From Jeotgalibacillus sp. R-1-5s-1 (GTDB lineage: Bacteria; Bacillota; Bacilli; Bacillales; Jeotgalibacillaceae): 44,366 nucleotides of DNA. The translations under genes and the position numbers were made by a program. The stretch is from NCBI RefSeq assembly GCF_004405105.1, contig NZ_SORW01000018.1, positions 1 to 44,366 of the forward strand, read 5' to 3'. Positions within the stretch are counted from its first letter, which is position 1. Each line of letters starts with the position of its first letter. The notes under the pieces are model-generated. The model was not told the origin of the DNA. It saw nothing but the letters and a program-made list of their open reading frames with translations, and made no database searches. Shown piece after piece: positions 25,837 through 33,963 of this stretch.

Positions 25837-26134
25837 TACATTTGCATATACATGAAAAATCGTACGAAAGTCTGTTTTTTCAGAAAATAAGTGATGATGT
25901 TTTTTATTCAGGACAAACGAATAAATAAAAAATGATATTTTTATTGCCAAAAAAGTTGTTATAGCAACCTTTTTTGATAAATCCCTTTAAATGGATGGTA
26001 TTTCTAATTGACAACTGCACCGCACTATCATTTATACTGAAAAAGTCCTTTAAACTTTTCATTTTATTGGTAGTGAATTGGGTTTTGTCATATAAACATT
26101 CTACATAGAGAAATAGAGAGAGAGGATTAACGCA

Positions 26135-26515
26135 ATGAGAATTACGATTGATCTGGAAGTTATACACGTGAAGCCTAGGGCTAAGTCACATCTTTCAAAC
26201 GTCATTCATTTTACTGATGCAGCCGGAAACCGTTTCATTTGGACAACTGCTGTTGATAAGGGACTTGTAAAAGGTGAAAAAGTCGAAGCCCAGATTAGTG
26301 TCAATGAAGAGCTGTACGATGAAGAAGGTAAGTATGTCCGTATCAGCCATGTTGCCATTTTGAAAAAGATCGAGCAATTAAAAGAGACGACCTATACAAG
26401 AAAGCCTTTCAGTATCATGGACCGTCCCGGCAAGAAGGAAGAAAAGAAGAAGACGGAAGATCATGAATTATTGAATGATATTGAGAAAACACTTGCCTTA
26501 TTGCGAAAAAAATAA
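26135..26515 (+). CDS. Unrecognised small protein, possible beta-barrel plus helix
   Basis: A 126-residue product that I cannot assign. The first 85 residues alternate hydrophobic and charged residues in beta-strand fashion (ITIDLEVIHVKPRAK, NVIHFTDAAGNRFIWTTAV, EKVEAQISVNEEL), which could be an OB-like fold. The last 40 residues are very Lys/Glu rich and helical (PGKKEEKKKTEDHELLNDIE). AGAGGA precedes the ATG, and a strong terminator follows 10 bp after the stop, so it is a real single-gene unit. No membrane segment or signal peptide is present. Confidence 0.75.
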   Translation: MRITIDLEVIHVKPRAKSHLSNVIHFTDAAGNRFIWTTAVDKGLVKGEKVEAQISVNEELYDEEGKYVRISHVAILKKIEQLKETTYTRKPFSIMDRPGKKEEKKKTEDHELLNDIEKTLALLRKK

Positions 26516-26525
26516 TGAATTGATT

Positions 26526-26556
26526 GAGTATCTTTTTATAAAGATACTCTTTTTTT
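26526..26556 (+). terminator. Intrinsic terminator
   Basis: GAGTATCTTT pairs with AAAGATACTC, followed by seven T. Confidence 0.9.
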
Positions 26557-26653
26557 ATGTGTTTAGGAAATCTGACTTCAATCTTTCTGGAATCCTTGCT
26601 AAAATGGGAATGATTGATTTGAATAACAATTCCATTTATAAAGGAGCCTCAAT

Positions 26654-27589
26654 ATGAGTAAAGTTCTCGTTTTTGGACACAAAAATCCTGATACAGATAC
26701 GATCACCTCTGCAATCGCCTACGCTTATTTAAAGCAACAGCTTGGAATGGATGCGGAAGCGGTACGTCTTGGTGAGATTAATGGTGAAACAGCTTATGCG
26801 CTGGAGACATTTAAAACAGAGCAGCCTAGACTGATTTCAAAAGCTTCAGAAGAAACGGGTCAGGTGATCCTTGTTGATCACAATGAACGTCAGCAAAGTG
26901 TTGAAGATATCAATGACGTGCAGGTGCTTGAAGTCATTGATCATCACAGAATTGCAAACTTCGAAACGAGTGATCCGGTTTATTTCAGAGCAGAGCCGGT
27001 TGGATGTACAGCTACGATTCTATTGAAGTTGTATAAGGAAAATGGTGTTGAGATTCCAAAAGAAATTGCAGGGCTGATGCTTTCAGCTATTATTTCTGAC
27101 TCACTGCTTTTCAAATCTCCTACCTGCACAGAGCAGGACCGTAAAGCTGCGGAAGAACTGCAGTCGATTGCCGGAGTGAATACCGAAGAGTATGGTCTTG
27201 AAATGCTGAAAGCAGGAGCAGACCTGAGCGGCAAAACAGCGGATGAGCTTGTTTCTCTTGACGCAAAAGTCTTTGAAATGGGTGGACATGATGTTGAAAT
27301 CGCACAGGTGAATGCCATTGACCCGAACGATATTCTTAGTCGTCAGGCTGAAATTGAAGAGGCGATGGACCGTGCAGTGGTAGATAAAAATCTTTCATTG
27401 TCGATCGTGGCGGTTACAGATATTTTAAACAGTGATTCCACCATTATTGTCCGTGGTGCTCATGCATCAAAAGCGGAAAAAGCATTTAATGTAACGTTAT
27501 CAAATGGAACGGCATTACTTGCAGGTGTTGTATCACGTAAAAAGCAGATCGTTCCTGTGCTGACAGAAACGTTTAACGAAGAAGCATAA
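26654..27589 (+). CDS. ppaC: Manganese-dependent inorganic pyrophosphatase
   Basis: A 311-residue family II pyrophosphatase of the DHH superfamily. It has [10 protein letters not shown] at the N-terminus, VDHNE, the signature [10 protein letters not shown], and the C-terminal DHHA2 part with [10 protein letters not shown]. It hydrolyses cytoplasmic pyrophosphate to drive biosynthesis, with Mn2+ or Co2+ at the active site. Identity to B. subtilis PpaC is evident along the full length, for example [26 protein letters not shown] precedes the ATG, and a terminator follows immediately. Confidence 0.97.
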   Translation: MSKVLVFGHKNPDTDTITSAIAYAYLKQQLGMDAEAVRLGEINGETAYALETFKTEQPRLISKASEETGQVILVDHNERQQSVEDINDVQVLEVIDHHRIANFETSDPVYFRAEPVGCTATILLKLYKENGVEIPKEIAGLMLSAIISDSLLFKSPTCTEQDRKAAEELQSIAGVNTEEYGLEMLKAGADLSGKTADELVSLDAKVFEMGGHDVEIAQVNAIDPNDILSRQAEIEEAMDRAVVDKNLSLSIVAVTDILNSDSTIIVRGAHASKAEKAFNVTLSNGTALLAGVVSRKKQIVPVLTETFNEEA

Positions 27590-27598
27590 GCATTTTAC

Positions 27599-27632
27599 GG
27601 ACGGACTCTGAAACAGGGTCTGTCCTTTTTTG
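27599..27632 (+). terminator. Terminator of ppaC
   Basis: GGACGGACTCTG pairs with CAGGGTCTGTCC (wobbles included), loop AAA, followed by a T run. Confidence 0.88.
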
Positions 27633-27640
27633 ATGATGGG

Positions 27641-27766
27641 GAACGTGAGGTAAGAGTAGAGATTTGTGAGGATAGAGGAGAAGTTCATGAGGTTGTCAGG
27701 GAAGTTTGTGAGTTTCGGCGGCAGGTTCGTGAGCTTGTCAGAAAGTTTGCCAGTTCAGTGAAAAAA
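27641..27766. repeat. 21-bp periodic array upstream of the UDG gene
   Basis: Units begin at 27641, 27662, 27683, 27704 and 27725, each exactly 21 bp apart, with a sixth, weaker one at 27745. The shared core is GTTCGTGAG followed by a less conserved half (GTTGTCAGGGAA in the third unit). There is no ribosome binding site or convincing reading frame. The array lies between the ppaC terminator and the UDG gene. Confidence 0.75.
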
Positions 27767-27854
27767 GGACTATGCGATTAACATGACATCTACTCAAAAA
27801 AACAGTGCTTGCCCTCGACAAAACAGGGAATACAGACCAAAAGGAGGGAACATC

Positions 27855-28496
27855 ATGAGAATTCCGGAACATTTAGCTGAACTGGGCCGTAAACGAATAG
27901 AAGGGTTTCCAGTCGAAGGGTTTGTGTATGGGGAGGGCCCTGAACATCCCGCCTTAATGCTGGTTGGAGAAGCACCTGGAGAGACTGAAATACATAATGG
28001 AATTCCCTTTAGCGGCAGAGCAGGTGCCGAACTGATGAAGTCTCTCGATTTTCTTGGATTAACGAGGGAACAGGTGTATATCACGAGCGCGGTCAGAAGC
28101 CGCCCATATAAATGGGGTGAGAAGAGAACCAGAGATGGCGAAATCATCAAGCGGACTTATAATCGTACCCCAACTAAAAAAGAGATTCTGGCCCATGCGC
28201 CAATTCTTGATTATGAAATAAAGCATATTCAGGCTCCTATCATTGTGACACTCGGTAACATTGGTCTTCAGAGACTGGCCGGTAACGATAAAAAGGTAAC
28301 GCAAATTCATGGACAGCTGATCGAACAGCCGGTGCAATATTTGCGGTCACTGGAAGACAAATCTTATCACTGGACAGACAGGTCATATAAAATCTTCCCG
28401 ACCTTTCACCCGGCAGCTGTTTTTTACAATCGCAGTCTGGAGGAAAAGTTGATGGAGGATTTAAATACGTTAAAGAGAATGATAAAGAAGAGGTGA
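27855..28496 (+). CDS. Uracil-DNA glycosylase superfamily protein
   Basis: A 213-residue UDG-fold enzyme. Motif A is GEAPGETEIHNGIPFSGRAG and the motif B region is FPTFHPAAVFYN. The arrangement follows UDG families 4 and 5, which remove uracil or deaminated bases. The translated frame from ATG 27855 contains no cysteine at all, so the 4Fe-4S cluster normal for family 4 cannot form. AAGGAGGG lies six bases upstream of this ATG; a longer frame from 27783 is rejected. The next gene begins four bases after its stop, so the two form an operon. Confidence 0.85.
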   Translation: MRIPEHLAELGRKRIEGFPVEGFVYGEGPEHPALMLVGEAPGETEIHNGIPFSGRAGAELMKSLDFLGLTREQVYITSAVRSRPYKWGEKRTRDGEIIKRTYNRTPTKKEILAHAPILDYEIKHIQAPIIVTLGNIGLQRLAGNDKKVTQIHGQLIEQPVQYLRSLEDKSYHWTDRSYKIFPTFHPAAVFYNRSLEEKLMEDLNTLKRMIKKR

Positions 28497-28500
28497 TCAG

Positions 28501-28947
28501 ATGGATAAAGAACAGCATAAAGCACTTGCTATACAACTATTTAATGCAGCCTGGGATTTAATAGACCAGTCTGAACGGACAGAGGATGAAACGCTGGAGA
28601 TGATCAGACTTGCCCAGACTTCGAGATTTCACTGGGGAGAAGCGGGGACGCACGTCAACTGGTCAAGAGGAGACTGGCAGATTTCTCGTGCCTTTGCTGA
28701 GGCGGGAAATGGGGAACAGGCGCTGGTGTATGCCAGAGCAAATGAAAGGATATATCAGCAATACGGTCTTAATGATTTTGACGAGGCATTTGTGTATGAA
28801 GCTTTGGCACGGGCGTATTCACTATTGAATCAACCTGAAGAAATGCTGCAGGCTAAACAAACGGCGGAAGCATTCGCGCATTCCTGTAAGAATCAAAAAG
28901 ACACAGCTTATATTCTCGAACAGCTGGAAAGCATTAAGATTCAGTAA
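28501..28947 (+). CDS. Hypothetical TPR-like protein
   Basis: A 148-residue, all-helical, soluble protein. The middle part, RLAQTSRFHWGEAGTHVNWSR then GDWQISRAFAEAGNGEQAL, and the later ALARAYSLLNQPEEMLQAK look like two or three degenerate TPR helices. I do not recognise a named family with known function. AGAGGTG precedes the ATG, and the gene follows the UDG gene by four bases, implying co-expression with a DNA-repair enzyme. No enzymatic motif was seen. Confidence 0.78.
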   Translation: MDKEQHKALAIQLFNAAWDLIDQSERTEDETLEMIRLAQTSRFHWGEAGTHVNWSRGDWQISRAFAEAGNGEQALVYARANERIYQQYGLNDFDEAFVYEALARAYSLLNQPEEMLQAKQTAEAFAHSCKNQKDTAYILEQLESIKIQ

Positions 28948-29014
28948 AAATTACATTTTGATCGTTTAATTCTTAATTATTGTGGTATATTACATCATAG
29001 TGAAATAAATAGTC

Positions 29015-29174
29015 CCTAAAAAGGGGAGTAGCGACCTTTACCGGTCAATGAATCGTCATTACGGCAGAGAAGACCTGCTCGGTTCATTGAGCTCTTTAGT
29101 TGATTAAGAGTACGCAAGACCTTTTTATGAGTGCTCTGCTTTACAGGCCGAGATCTCATAAAAAGGTCTTTTTT
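29015..29174 (+). ncRNA. yybP-ykoY manganese riboswitch
   Basis: The aptamer shows the conserved AGGGGAGTAGCG of the L1 loop (about 29021-29034) and, far downstream, ACAGGCCGAGATCTC (about 29143-29157) of L3, separated by variable helices. A terminator stem AAGACCTTTTTATGAG (29116-29131) / CTCATAAAAAGGTCTT (29155-29170) with a T run uses the 3' end of the aptamer (GATCTC). Aptamer folding and termination are therefore exclusive, so Mn2+ would switch the downstream exchanger on. The preceding 28948-29014 is AT-rich with a plausible -10 (TATATT at 28987). Confidence 0.88.
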
Positions 29175-29232
29175 ATTTCCAATATCATGCAGAAATGATA
29201 GGTGTATTTTATTTCATAAAGGAGGAACTATT

Positions 29233-30237
29233 TTGGTTTTTGTATGGTTTATTCTTGCTGCAGCTGTTACGGTTTTTGCAGCAATTAAATTGTCGACTTA
29301 TGCTGATGTCATCAGTACAAAAACAGCAATGGGCGGGCTTTTGGTAGGGACGCTTCTGCTGGCAGGGGCAACTTCGCTTCCGGAGGTAACGACGAGTTTA
29401 TCTGCTGTCGTCATCGGTAATCCGGATATTGCAGTCGGAAACATGCTCGGTTCAAACTTATTTAATTTATTTATTATTGCGTGCTTTGACTTGTATTACA
29501 GACAGAGAAAACTGTTTTTAAATGCCAGTAATGATCATTTGTATACGGCTGGTCTTGGGCTTTTACTGACGATCATGGTTCTGATTTCACTTCTGCTGAA
29601 AATCGATGTTTCTGTATTTAATATCGGGCTTGATGCGTTAATCATTGCCATAGTCTATATTATTGGAATGGTCATTATCAGCAGACTTCCTAAAGCACCT
29701 GCTATTGAAGTGCCGGCAGAGCCTAAAGAGACAAAGGTTGATAAAAAGTCTGCTGAATTTACGATGTCAGTGAAACATGCCGTAATTGGCTTTATTGTAG
29801 CTGCAATCGTCATTATGGGAGCGGGTACGGTTCTATCGATAATGGGGGATGAGATCGCAGTTGTAACTGGACTCGGTTCAAGTTTTGTCGGAAGCTTCCT
29901 GATCGCAGCGACAACTTCTTTACCTGAGGCTGTATCGGTTCTCGTTGCGCTGAGATTGAGAAACGTTAATCTCGCTCTTGGGTCTATTCTCGGAAGTAAC
30001 ATTTTCAATATGTTGATTCTTGCAGGATCAGATATTTTCTATCGTGAGGGAGCCATTATTTCAGCGGTCTCCAATTCTCATATTGTAACGGCAGTAGCGG
30101 TTACCATTCTCTCTATTGTGATCATGGGATCTGTCCTGATGAAAAAAGCAGCTTCAACGTTTAAATATGTGCTGCCGTCCCTTATTATTATTGTCGGATA
30201 TTTTGTTTCATCGTATTTGATTTTTATTACACAATAA
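29233..30237 (+). CDS. CaCA-family cation exchanger under Mn riboswitch control
   Basis: 334 residues with about ten membrane segments and two homologous halves. The alpha-repeat signatures are GATSLPEVTTSLSAVVIGNP then DIAVGNMLGSNLFNL, and TTSLPEAVSVLVALRLRNVN then LALGSILGSNIFNM; their Glu and Asn residues bind the cation in Na+/Ca2+ exchangers. The start is TTG 29233, with AAAGGAGG seven bases upstream; the upstream extension would lie inside the riboswitch. Control by a yybP-ykoY element suggests Mn2+ (or Ca2+ coupled to Mn2+) export as the physiological job. It is monocistronic with a terminator after it. Confidence 0.88.
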   Translation: MVFVWFILAAAVTVFAAIKLSTYADVISTKTAMGGLLVGTLLLAGATSLPEVTTSLSAVVIGNPDIAVGNMLGSNLFNLFIIACFDLYYRQRKLFLNASNDHLYTAGLGLLLTIMVLISLLLKIDVSVFNIGLDALIIAIVYIIGMVIISRLPKAPAIEVPAEPKETKVDKKSAEFTMSVKHAVIGFIVAAIVIMGAGTVLSIMGDEIAVVTGLGSSFVGSFLIAATTSLPEAVSVLVALRLRNVNLALGSILGSNIFNMLILAGSDIFYREGAIISAVSNSHIVTAVAVTILSIVIMGSVLMKKAASTFKYVLPSLIIIVGYFVSSYLIFITQ

Positions 30238-30241
30238 AAAA

Positions 30242-30290
30242 ACCGGTCGCATTCTTCTCTGAACAAGAGCTGAATGTGGCCGGCTTTTTT
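30242..30290. terminator. Bidirectional terminator
   Basis: ACCGGTCGCATTC pairs with GAATGTGGCCGGCT, followed by T6; an A run precedes it. It separates the convergent exchanger and ABC permease genes. Confidence 0.9.
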
Positions 30291-30307
30291 TATCATTGAA
30301 AATGGTT

Positions 30308-30985
30308 TTATAAATATTCTTCATAGCGCTTTTCCAGGTAATTCTGGAACACAGTCATCGCTGCGCAGATTGCCCAGTAAATAAGAGCGACCATAATGTA
30401 CATCGTCATGAAATCAAATTCCCGTCCACCAACAATACGGGCTTTCTGGAAAATCTCAGGCACGGTAATGATCGCAGCCAGTGATGTAGCTTTGATAATA
30501 TCCAGCTGTACGTTGGCAAGCGGTGGTGTAGCGGTTCTGATTGATTGAGGCAAAATGATGCCAAACATTGTCTGCCAGTAGCTCAGGCCAAGTGCTTTTG
30601 ATGATTCCCATTGTCCTTTATCGACAGCTGACAGGGATGATCGTATAATTTCCGCGATATAAGCGGCACTATTGATACTGAAAGCGATCAGCGCTGCCTG
30701 CAGAGCCGGGATCTGGACACCAATGACCGGCATACCGAAGTACAGTAAGAAAAGAATAACCAGAATTGGAACACCGCGCATAAACGAAATATACGTTCTC
30801 GCAGGCCATCTGAGAAATGAATACTTTGACGTTCTCGCTAAAGCAATAAAAAAACCGAGAACGAGACCGGCTGCCATACTGACGAGAGAAATGAGCATGG
30901 TGTAACCAATACCGGAAATAACAAAAGGGAATGATTCCCATGCTAATTGTGGATCAAACAGTAAATCCCATCGAATATCGCCCAT
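30308..30985 (-). CDS. Polar amino-acid (cystine-like) ABC transporter permease
   Basis: 225 residues with about five membrane helices and the HisM/GlnP-type permease domain. The EAA loop is SSKALGLSYWQTMFGIILPQ, and MRGVPILVILFLLYFG is typical of amino-acid permeases of the TcyB/TcyL kind. Homodimers of such proteins import cystine or similar amino acids. It lies 20 bp after the binding-protein gene on the same strand. No ATPase gene is adjacent; a terminator follows. It must borrow an ATPase encoded elsewhere. Confidence 0.87.
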   Translation of the reverse strand: MGDIRWDLLFDPQLAWESFPFVISGIGYTMLISLVSMAAGLVLGFFIALARTSKYSFLRWPARTYISFMRGVPILVILFLLYFGMPVIGVQIPALQAALIAFSINSAAYIAEIIRSSLSAVDKGQWESSKALGLSYWQTMFGIILPQSIRTATPPLANVQLDIIKATSLAAIITVPEIFQKARIVGGREFDFMTMYIMVALIYWAICAAMTVFQNYLEKRYEEYL

Positions 30986-31005
30986 TGTCCCGCTCCTTTC
31001 AACGT

Positions 31006-31851
31006 TTACTCTTCAAAATCAATATTCGGTTCCTGTGTTACATCCTCACCCGCAAAGAATTGTGCTGAAATGTCAGCAATCGTGCCATCTTCAAGCATTT
31101 CATCTAGAACACGGTTGACATTCTCGATCAGCTCTTCATTTTCCGGGTTCATCACCATACCTACCTCGGATGGGCTGTACTGAAGATTCGGGTGAATTGT
31201 CAAACCAAGATCAGGGAATGCTTCAAGCGCAAGTGTCTGCAAATAATAGTCATTCAGGATCACGTCTGTATTTCCGACTGACACATCACGTAAATATTGT
31301 TCATTGGTCGCATTGTCGTAAATCACTTCTTCTGCTCCGTATTCACGGGCCAGATCCATATAAACGGATGTTGCTGCGCCAGCCGCACGCTTGCCGGCCA
31401 GATCTTCAAACGTTTCGATTCCAGACAGATCATCCTCGCGAACGATCGCTGTTCCGTAAGAATACTTAATCGGTGTCGTAAAAGCGAAATCCTCGGCGCG
31501 GTCCTCAGTGATTTCAATATCATTAGAGGCAAGGTCAACCTGGCCTGTGTTAACGGCAGTCAGCATTCCGTCAAAGCCGATTTCCTCCCATTCCACCTCA
31601 AGCTCAAGCCGTTCAGCCAGCTCTTTGACGACCTCCACTTCAAAGCCGGTCAGCTCTTCTGTTTCCTCATCATAATAAGAAGTCGGGTATAAAGTGCCGG
31701 ACGTGGCAACCTTCAGGACACCCTCCTCCTGAATCGTATCCCACGCAGTCGCTGATTCATTCGAACCAGAGGAGCCGCATGCTGTTAAAAGGGCAACTGA
31801 AAGCATGCCAGCTGTCAAAGCCCGCTTTTTAAAAGGGTATTTTGCGTTCAA
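31006..31851 (-). CDS. Amino-acid ABC transporter substrate-binding lipoprotein
   Basis: 281 residues. A lipoprotein signal peptide has a basic start (KYPFKKR) and a lipobox LLTAC with Cys25 as the lipidated residue. The mature part is a family 3 periplasmic binding fold: GVLKVATSGTLYPTSYYDEE, GFEVEVVKELAERLELEVEW, and DLASNDIEITEDRAEDF. It resembles cystine-binding TcyA/TcyJ/TcyK proteins. The start codon is TTG at 31851, with AGGAGG seven bases upstream. It is the first gene of a two-gene unit with the permease. The 298 bp upstream (31852-32149) hold no gene or recognised riboswitch. Confidence 0.88.
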   Translation of the reverse strand: MNAKYPFKKRALTAGMLSVALLTACGSSGSNESATAWDTIQEEGVLKVATSGTLYPTSYYDEETEELTGFEVEVVKELAERLELEVEWEEIGFDGMLTAVNTGQVDLASNDIEITEDRAEDFAFTTPIKYSYGTAIVREDDLSGIETFEDLAGKRAAGAATSVYMDLAREYGAEEVIYDNATNEQYLRDVSVGNTDVILNDYYLQTLALEAFPDLGLTIHPNLQYSPSEVGMVMNPENEELIENVNRVLDEMLEDGTIADISAQFFAGEDVTQEPNIDFEE

Positions 31852-32108
31852 GGTACATCCTCCTCAAATATTAATCCTTTAAAACCATAGCATTTCAGTA
31901 GGTTTTTCACAAGGAAAAGATATGCTCTCAAAGTGCTGGTAAATAAGGGTTTGTGAGTGAATAATCAGTCATTTTATCTCGTGCTGAAATAGAGTAGGGG
32001 GTATAACAGGCTTCGTTCACTTGGACAATGAACAAGGGGTGGCCTGAAAAAGGCATCATGTGTTAGAAAAAGTGGGATTTCATCTGCTGCTCAATCGACC
32101 GGCTAATT

Positions 32109-32141
32109 AAAAAAACGGGTCCTCCATGCAGGAGAGACCCG
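32109..32141 (-). terminator. Terminator of the Gfo/Idh oxidoreductase gene
   Basis: On the minus strand CGGGTCTCTCC pairs with GGAGGACCCG (one bulge), followed by seven T. Confidence 0.85.
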
Positions 32142-32149
32142 GCCTCTGT

Positions 32150-33130
32150 TCAGTCTAACGGATAAACAACACCAATCTGCTTTCTGATTGCCTCCATCAG
32201 TTCAACAGTCAATAAAGATCGTTCGTGGGTGTTGACAGATGACTCAATCGCGCCGCTTTCGTATGTACGGATAAATTCTTCCACTTCATACGCCATCGGA
32301 GGTTTGGATTGTGCTACTGAGAGATCCGTCACACCATCCTGCTTTGACATCAGGCTTACTTTTTCAGGAGAGCTGATATGGTCAATATGAAGAGCAGCTT
32401 TCTCACCGGAAATCTCGCTTGCAAGAAAACTGTCTGCAACTTTGGAATAACTTAATGTGACGTTCATCTCATCGTACGAGAGCAGCACCATACCCTGTCC
32501 ATCTACACCCGTGGACAAATTGGTACTGATCGCATGTACTTCATTGGGTCTGCCGAATAATGTCACGATCGGATAAAGCGTATAGACGCCTAGGTCCATT
32601 AAAGATCCGTTTGCCAGATCCGGCTTGAAAGCGTTCAGTACTTCGCCTGCTTTAAATTTGTCGTACCTGGAAGAGTATTGCCCGTAATGAGCGCGCACCT
32701 GTCTGATGTCTCCAAGTAGGGGCAGTGATTCCTGGATCTTCTGAAAGTTTGGCATGACAGTTGATTTCATTGCTTCCATCAAAAGAACATTTTCTTTTCC
32801 CGATACGCTGATCATCTTTTCAGCCAGCGCTTTTGTAGCAGTTAAAGGCTTTTCGCATAAGACAGGAATGCCGGCCTCCATACATTCAATCGCCTGTTCA
32901 TGATGAACGGCATTTGGTGTCGCCAGATAAACAGCATCAATCTCTCCGCTGTGACACATGTCCGTGATCGACTCATAGGTATGTGTCAGATCATTTTTTT
33001 CTGCGAATTTTTTTGCGGTCTCAAGCCTTCTTGAACAAACAGCGGTAACACTTGCTCCATCCAGTGTGCGGGCCGCTTCTATAAATGATTCTGTAATCCA
33101 GTTTGTTCCGATTACGCCGAATCTCATCAT
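32150..33130 (-). CDS. Gfo/Idh/MocA-family oxidoreductase
   Basis: 326 residues. An N-terminal Rossmann domain opens with RFGVIGTNWITESFIEAA (a variant of GxGxxG), with AVYLATPNAVHHEQAIECME and the family signature CEKPLT. A C-terminal GFO-like alpha/beta domain follows, with the GSLMDLGVYTLYPIVTLFG segment seen in YrbE/dehydrogenase relatives. It should oxidise or reduce a sugar or inositol derivative using NAD(P). The ATG at 33130 has AAAGGA six bases upstream; an alternative ATG is the next codon. It is monocistronic. The substrate is unknown. Confidence 0.88.
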   Translation of the reverse strand: MMRFGVIGTNWITESFIEAARTLDGASVTAVCSRRLETAKKFAEKNDLTHTYESITDMCHSGEIDAVYLATPNAVHHEQAIECMEAGIPVLCEKPLTATKALAEKMISVSGKENVLLMEAMKSTVMPNFQKIQESLPLLGDIRQVRAHYGQYSSRYDKFKAGEVLNAFKPDLANGSLMDLGVYTLYPIVTLFGRPNEVHAISTNLSTGVDGQGMVLLSYDEMNVTLSYSKVADSFLASEISGEKAALHIDHISSPEKVSLMSKQDGVTDLSVAQSKPPMAYEVEEFIRTYESGAIESSVNTHERSLLTVELMEAIRKQIGVVYPLD

Positions 33131-33306
33131 TAATCATCCTTTCTATGTATACCTGTTGAACAGTTTACATGGTAAACTCCGTCAAAAACAACATTTACAT
33201 GCGTCAAAAGGGTGTGATGAGGGTATAGAAAGAGAATAATACTTTGGTGAAACCTGTTCGCCATTGATGCGTATGAATACTACACCAGGACTAAAGGGAG
33301 ATTGCG

Positions 33307-33948
33307 ATGGAACCATTTATTTCAAATCATCAATTCAATATAATCAAACATCAACTTACGGGCATGCAGCGCCAGGTAATTGGCACAACGGATCAGGGTG
33401 TCCGTACGGCTGTAAAAGAGATGGCAGAGGCGAAAGTGATGGAGAGCTTTGACGATCTCACTTCAGAACAGGAAACCCTACTTTCAACAATTTCCTCACT
33501 CGGGACTGAGGAAGAACGTAACGCATTTCTGTTATCACTGTTTCCATACAGAAAATCCTTTCCGGCGATGACACCGGCTGATTTGCGTGGTCTTTTTCCT
33601 AAGGTGAAGAAGCTCAGTATCCCTGACCTGAATACGATTGATTTCAAAGGACTTACGTATCTCGGTTGGAAAGACATTGGTCAGGATAAACAATATTTTG
33701 TCTATCCCATAAATGGTAAATTAACCGGCATACAAGGCAGATATGTCATTTCTGCAAAGAAAGGTCTATGTCATTTTTGTGGGCGCTTTGGGGATATTGC
33801 ATTTACGAGCATTCAGACAAAAGCCGGTCAGCAGGATCCATACAAGGCATTTGGCCACTACATTTGCTACGACAGTAAAGAATGTAATCAATCTATACAA
33901 AATACGGAATCACTCGAAGGTTTTTTACGCCAGGTAGTGAAAATGTAA
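33307..33948 (+). CDS. fusB: FusB/FusC-type EF-G-binding protein
   Basis: 213 residues, the same length as staphylococcal FusB. It has an N-terminal helical bundle (1 to about 95) and a C-terminal alpha/beta domain with a zinc knuckle: Cys155 and Cys158 in GLCHFCGRFG, then His184, Cys187 and Cys193 in GHYICYDSKEC. FusB-family proteins bind domain IV of EF-G and free it from fusidic-acid-stalled ribosomes. AGGGAG precedes the ATG. The DUF4003 gene follows 15 bp later, so they are likely co-transcribed. As a chromosomal copy away from visible mobile genes, it is probably intrinsic; the normal role may be ribosome recycling. Confidence 0.88.
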   Translation: MEPFISNHQFNIIKHQLTGMQRQVIGTTDQGVRTAVKEMAEAKVMESFDDLTSEQETLLSTISSLGTEEERNAFLLSLFPYRKSFPAMTPADLRGLFPKVKKLSIPDLNTIDFKGLTYLGWKDIGQDKQYFVYPINGKLTGIQGRYVISAKKGLCHFCGRFGDIAFTSIQTKAGQQDPYKAFGHYICYDSKECNQSIQNTESLEGFLRQVVKM

Positions 33949-33963
33949 TTGAGGTGACCATTC

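Noticed and set aside
25747-25950. Longer N-terminus of the Bmr/NorA-type pump
   Set aside because: It would be translated from the promoter and operator region, is hydrophilic and unlike the family; the GTG at 25746 has a Shine-Dalgarno.
25949-25975. Terminator hairpin AAAAAAGTTG / CAACCTTTTTT
   Set aside because: No gene on either strand ends before it, and the stem is short and A/T-rich with a bulge.
27641-27766. CRISPR array
   Set aside because: The step is only 21 bp, units are imperfect, there are no spacers of constant length between identical repeats, and no cas genes are present. The same applies to 36194-36516.
29131-29232. N-terminal extension of the cation exchanger from ATG 29131
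   Set aside because: It lies inside the riboswitch aptamer and terminator; the TTG at 29233 has a perfect AAAGGAGG and gives the family's usual start.
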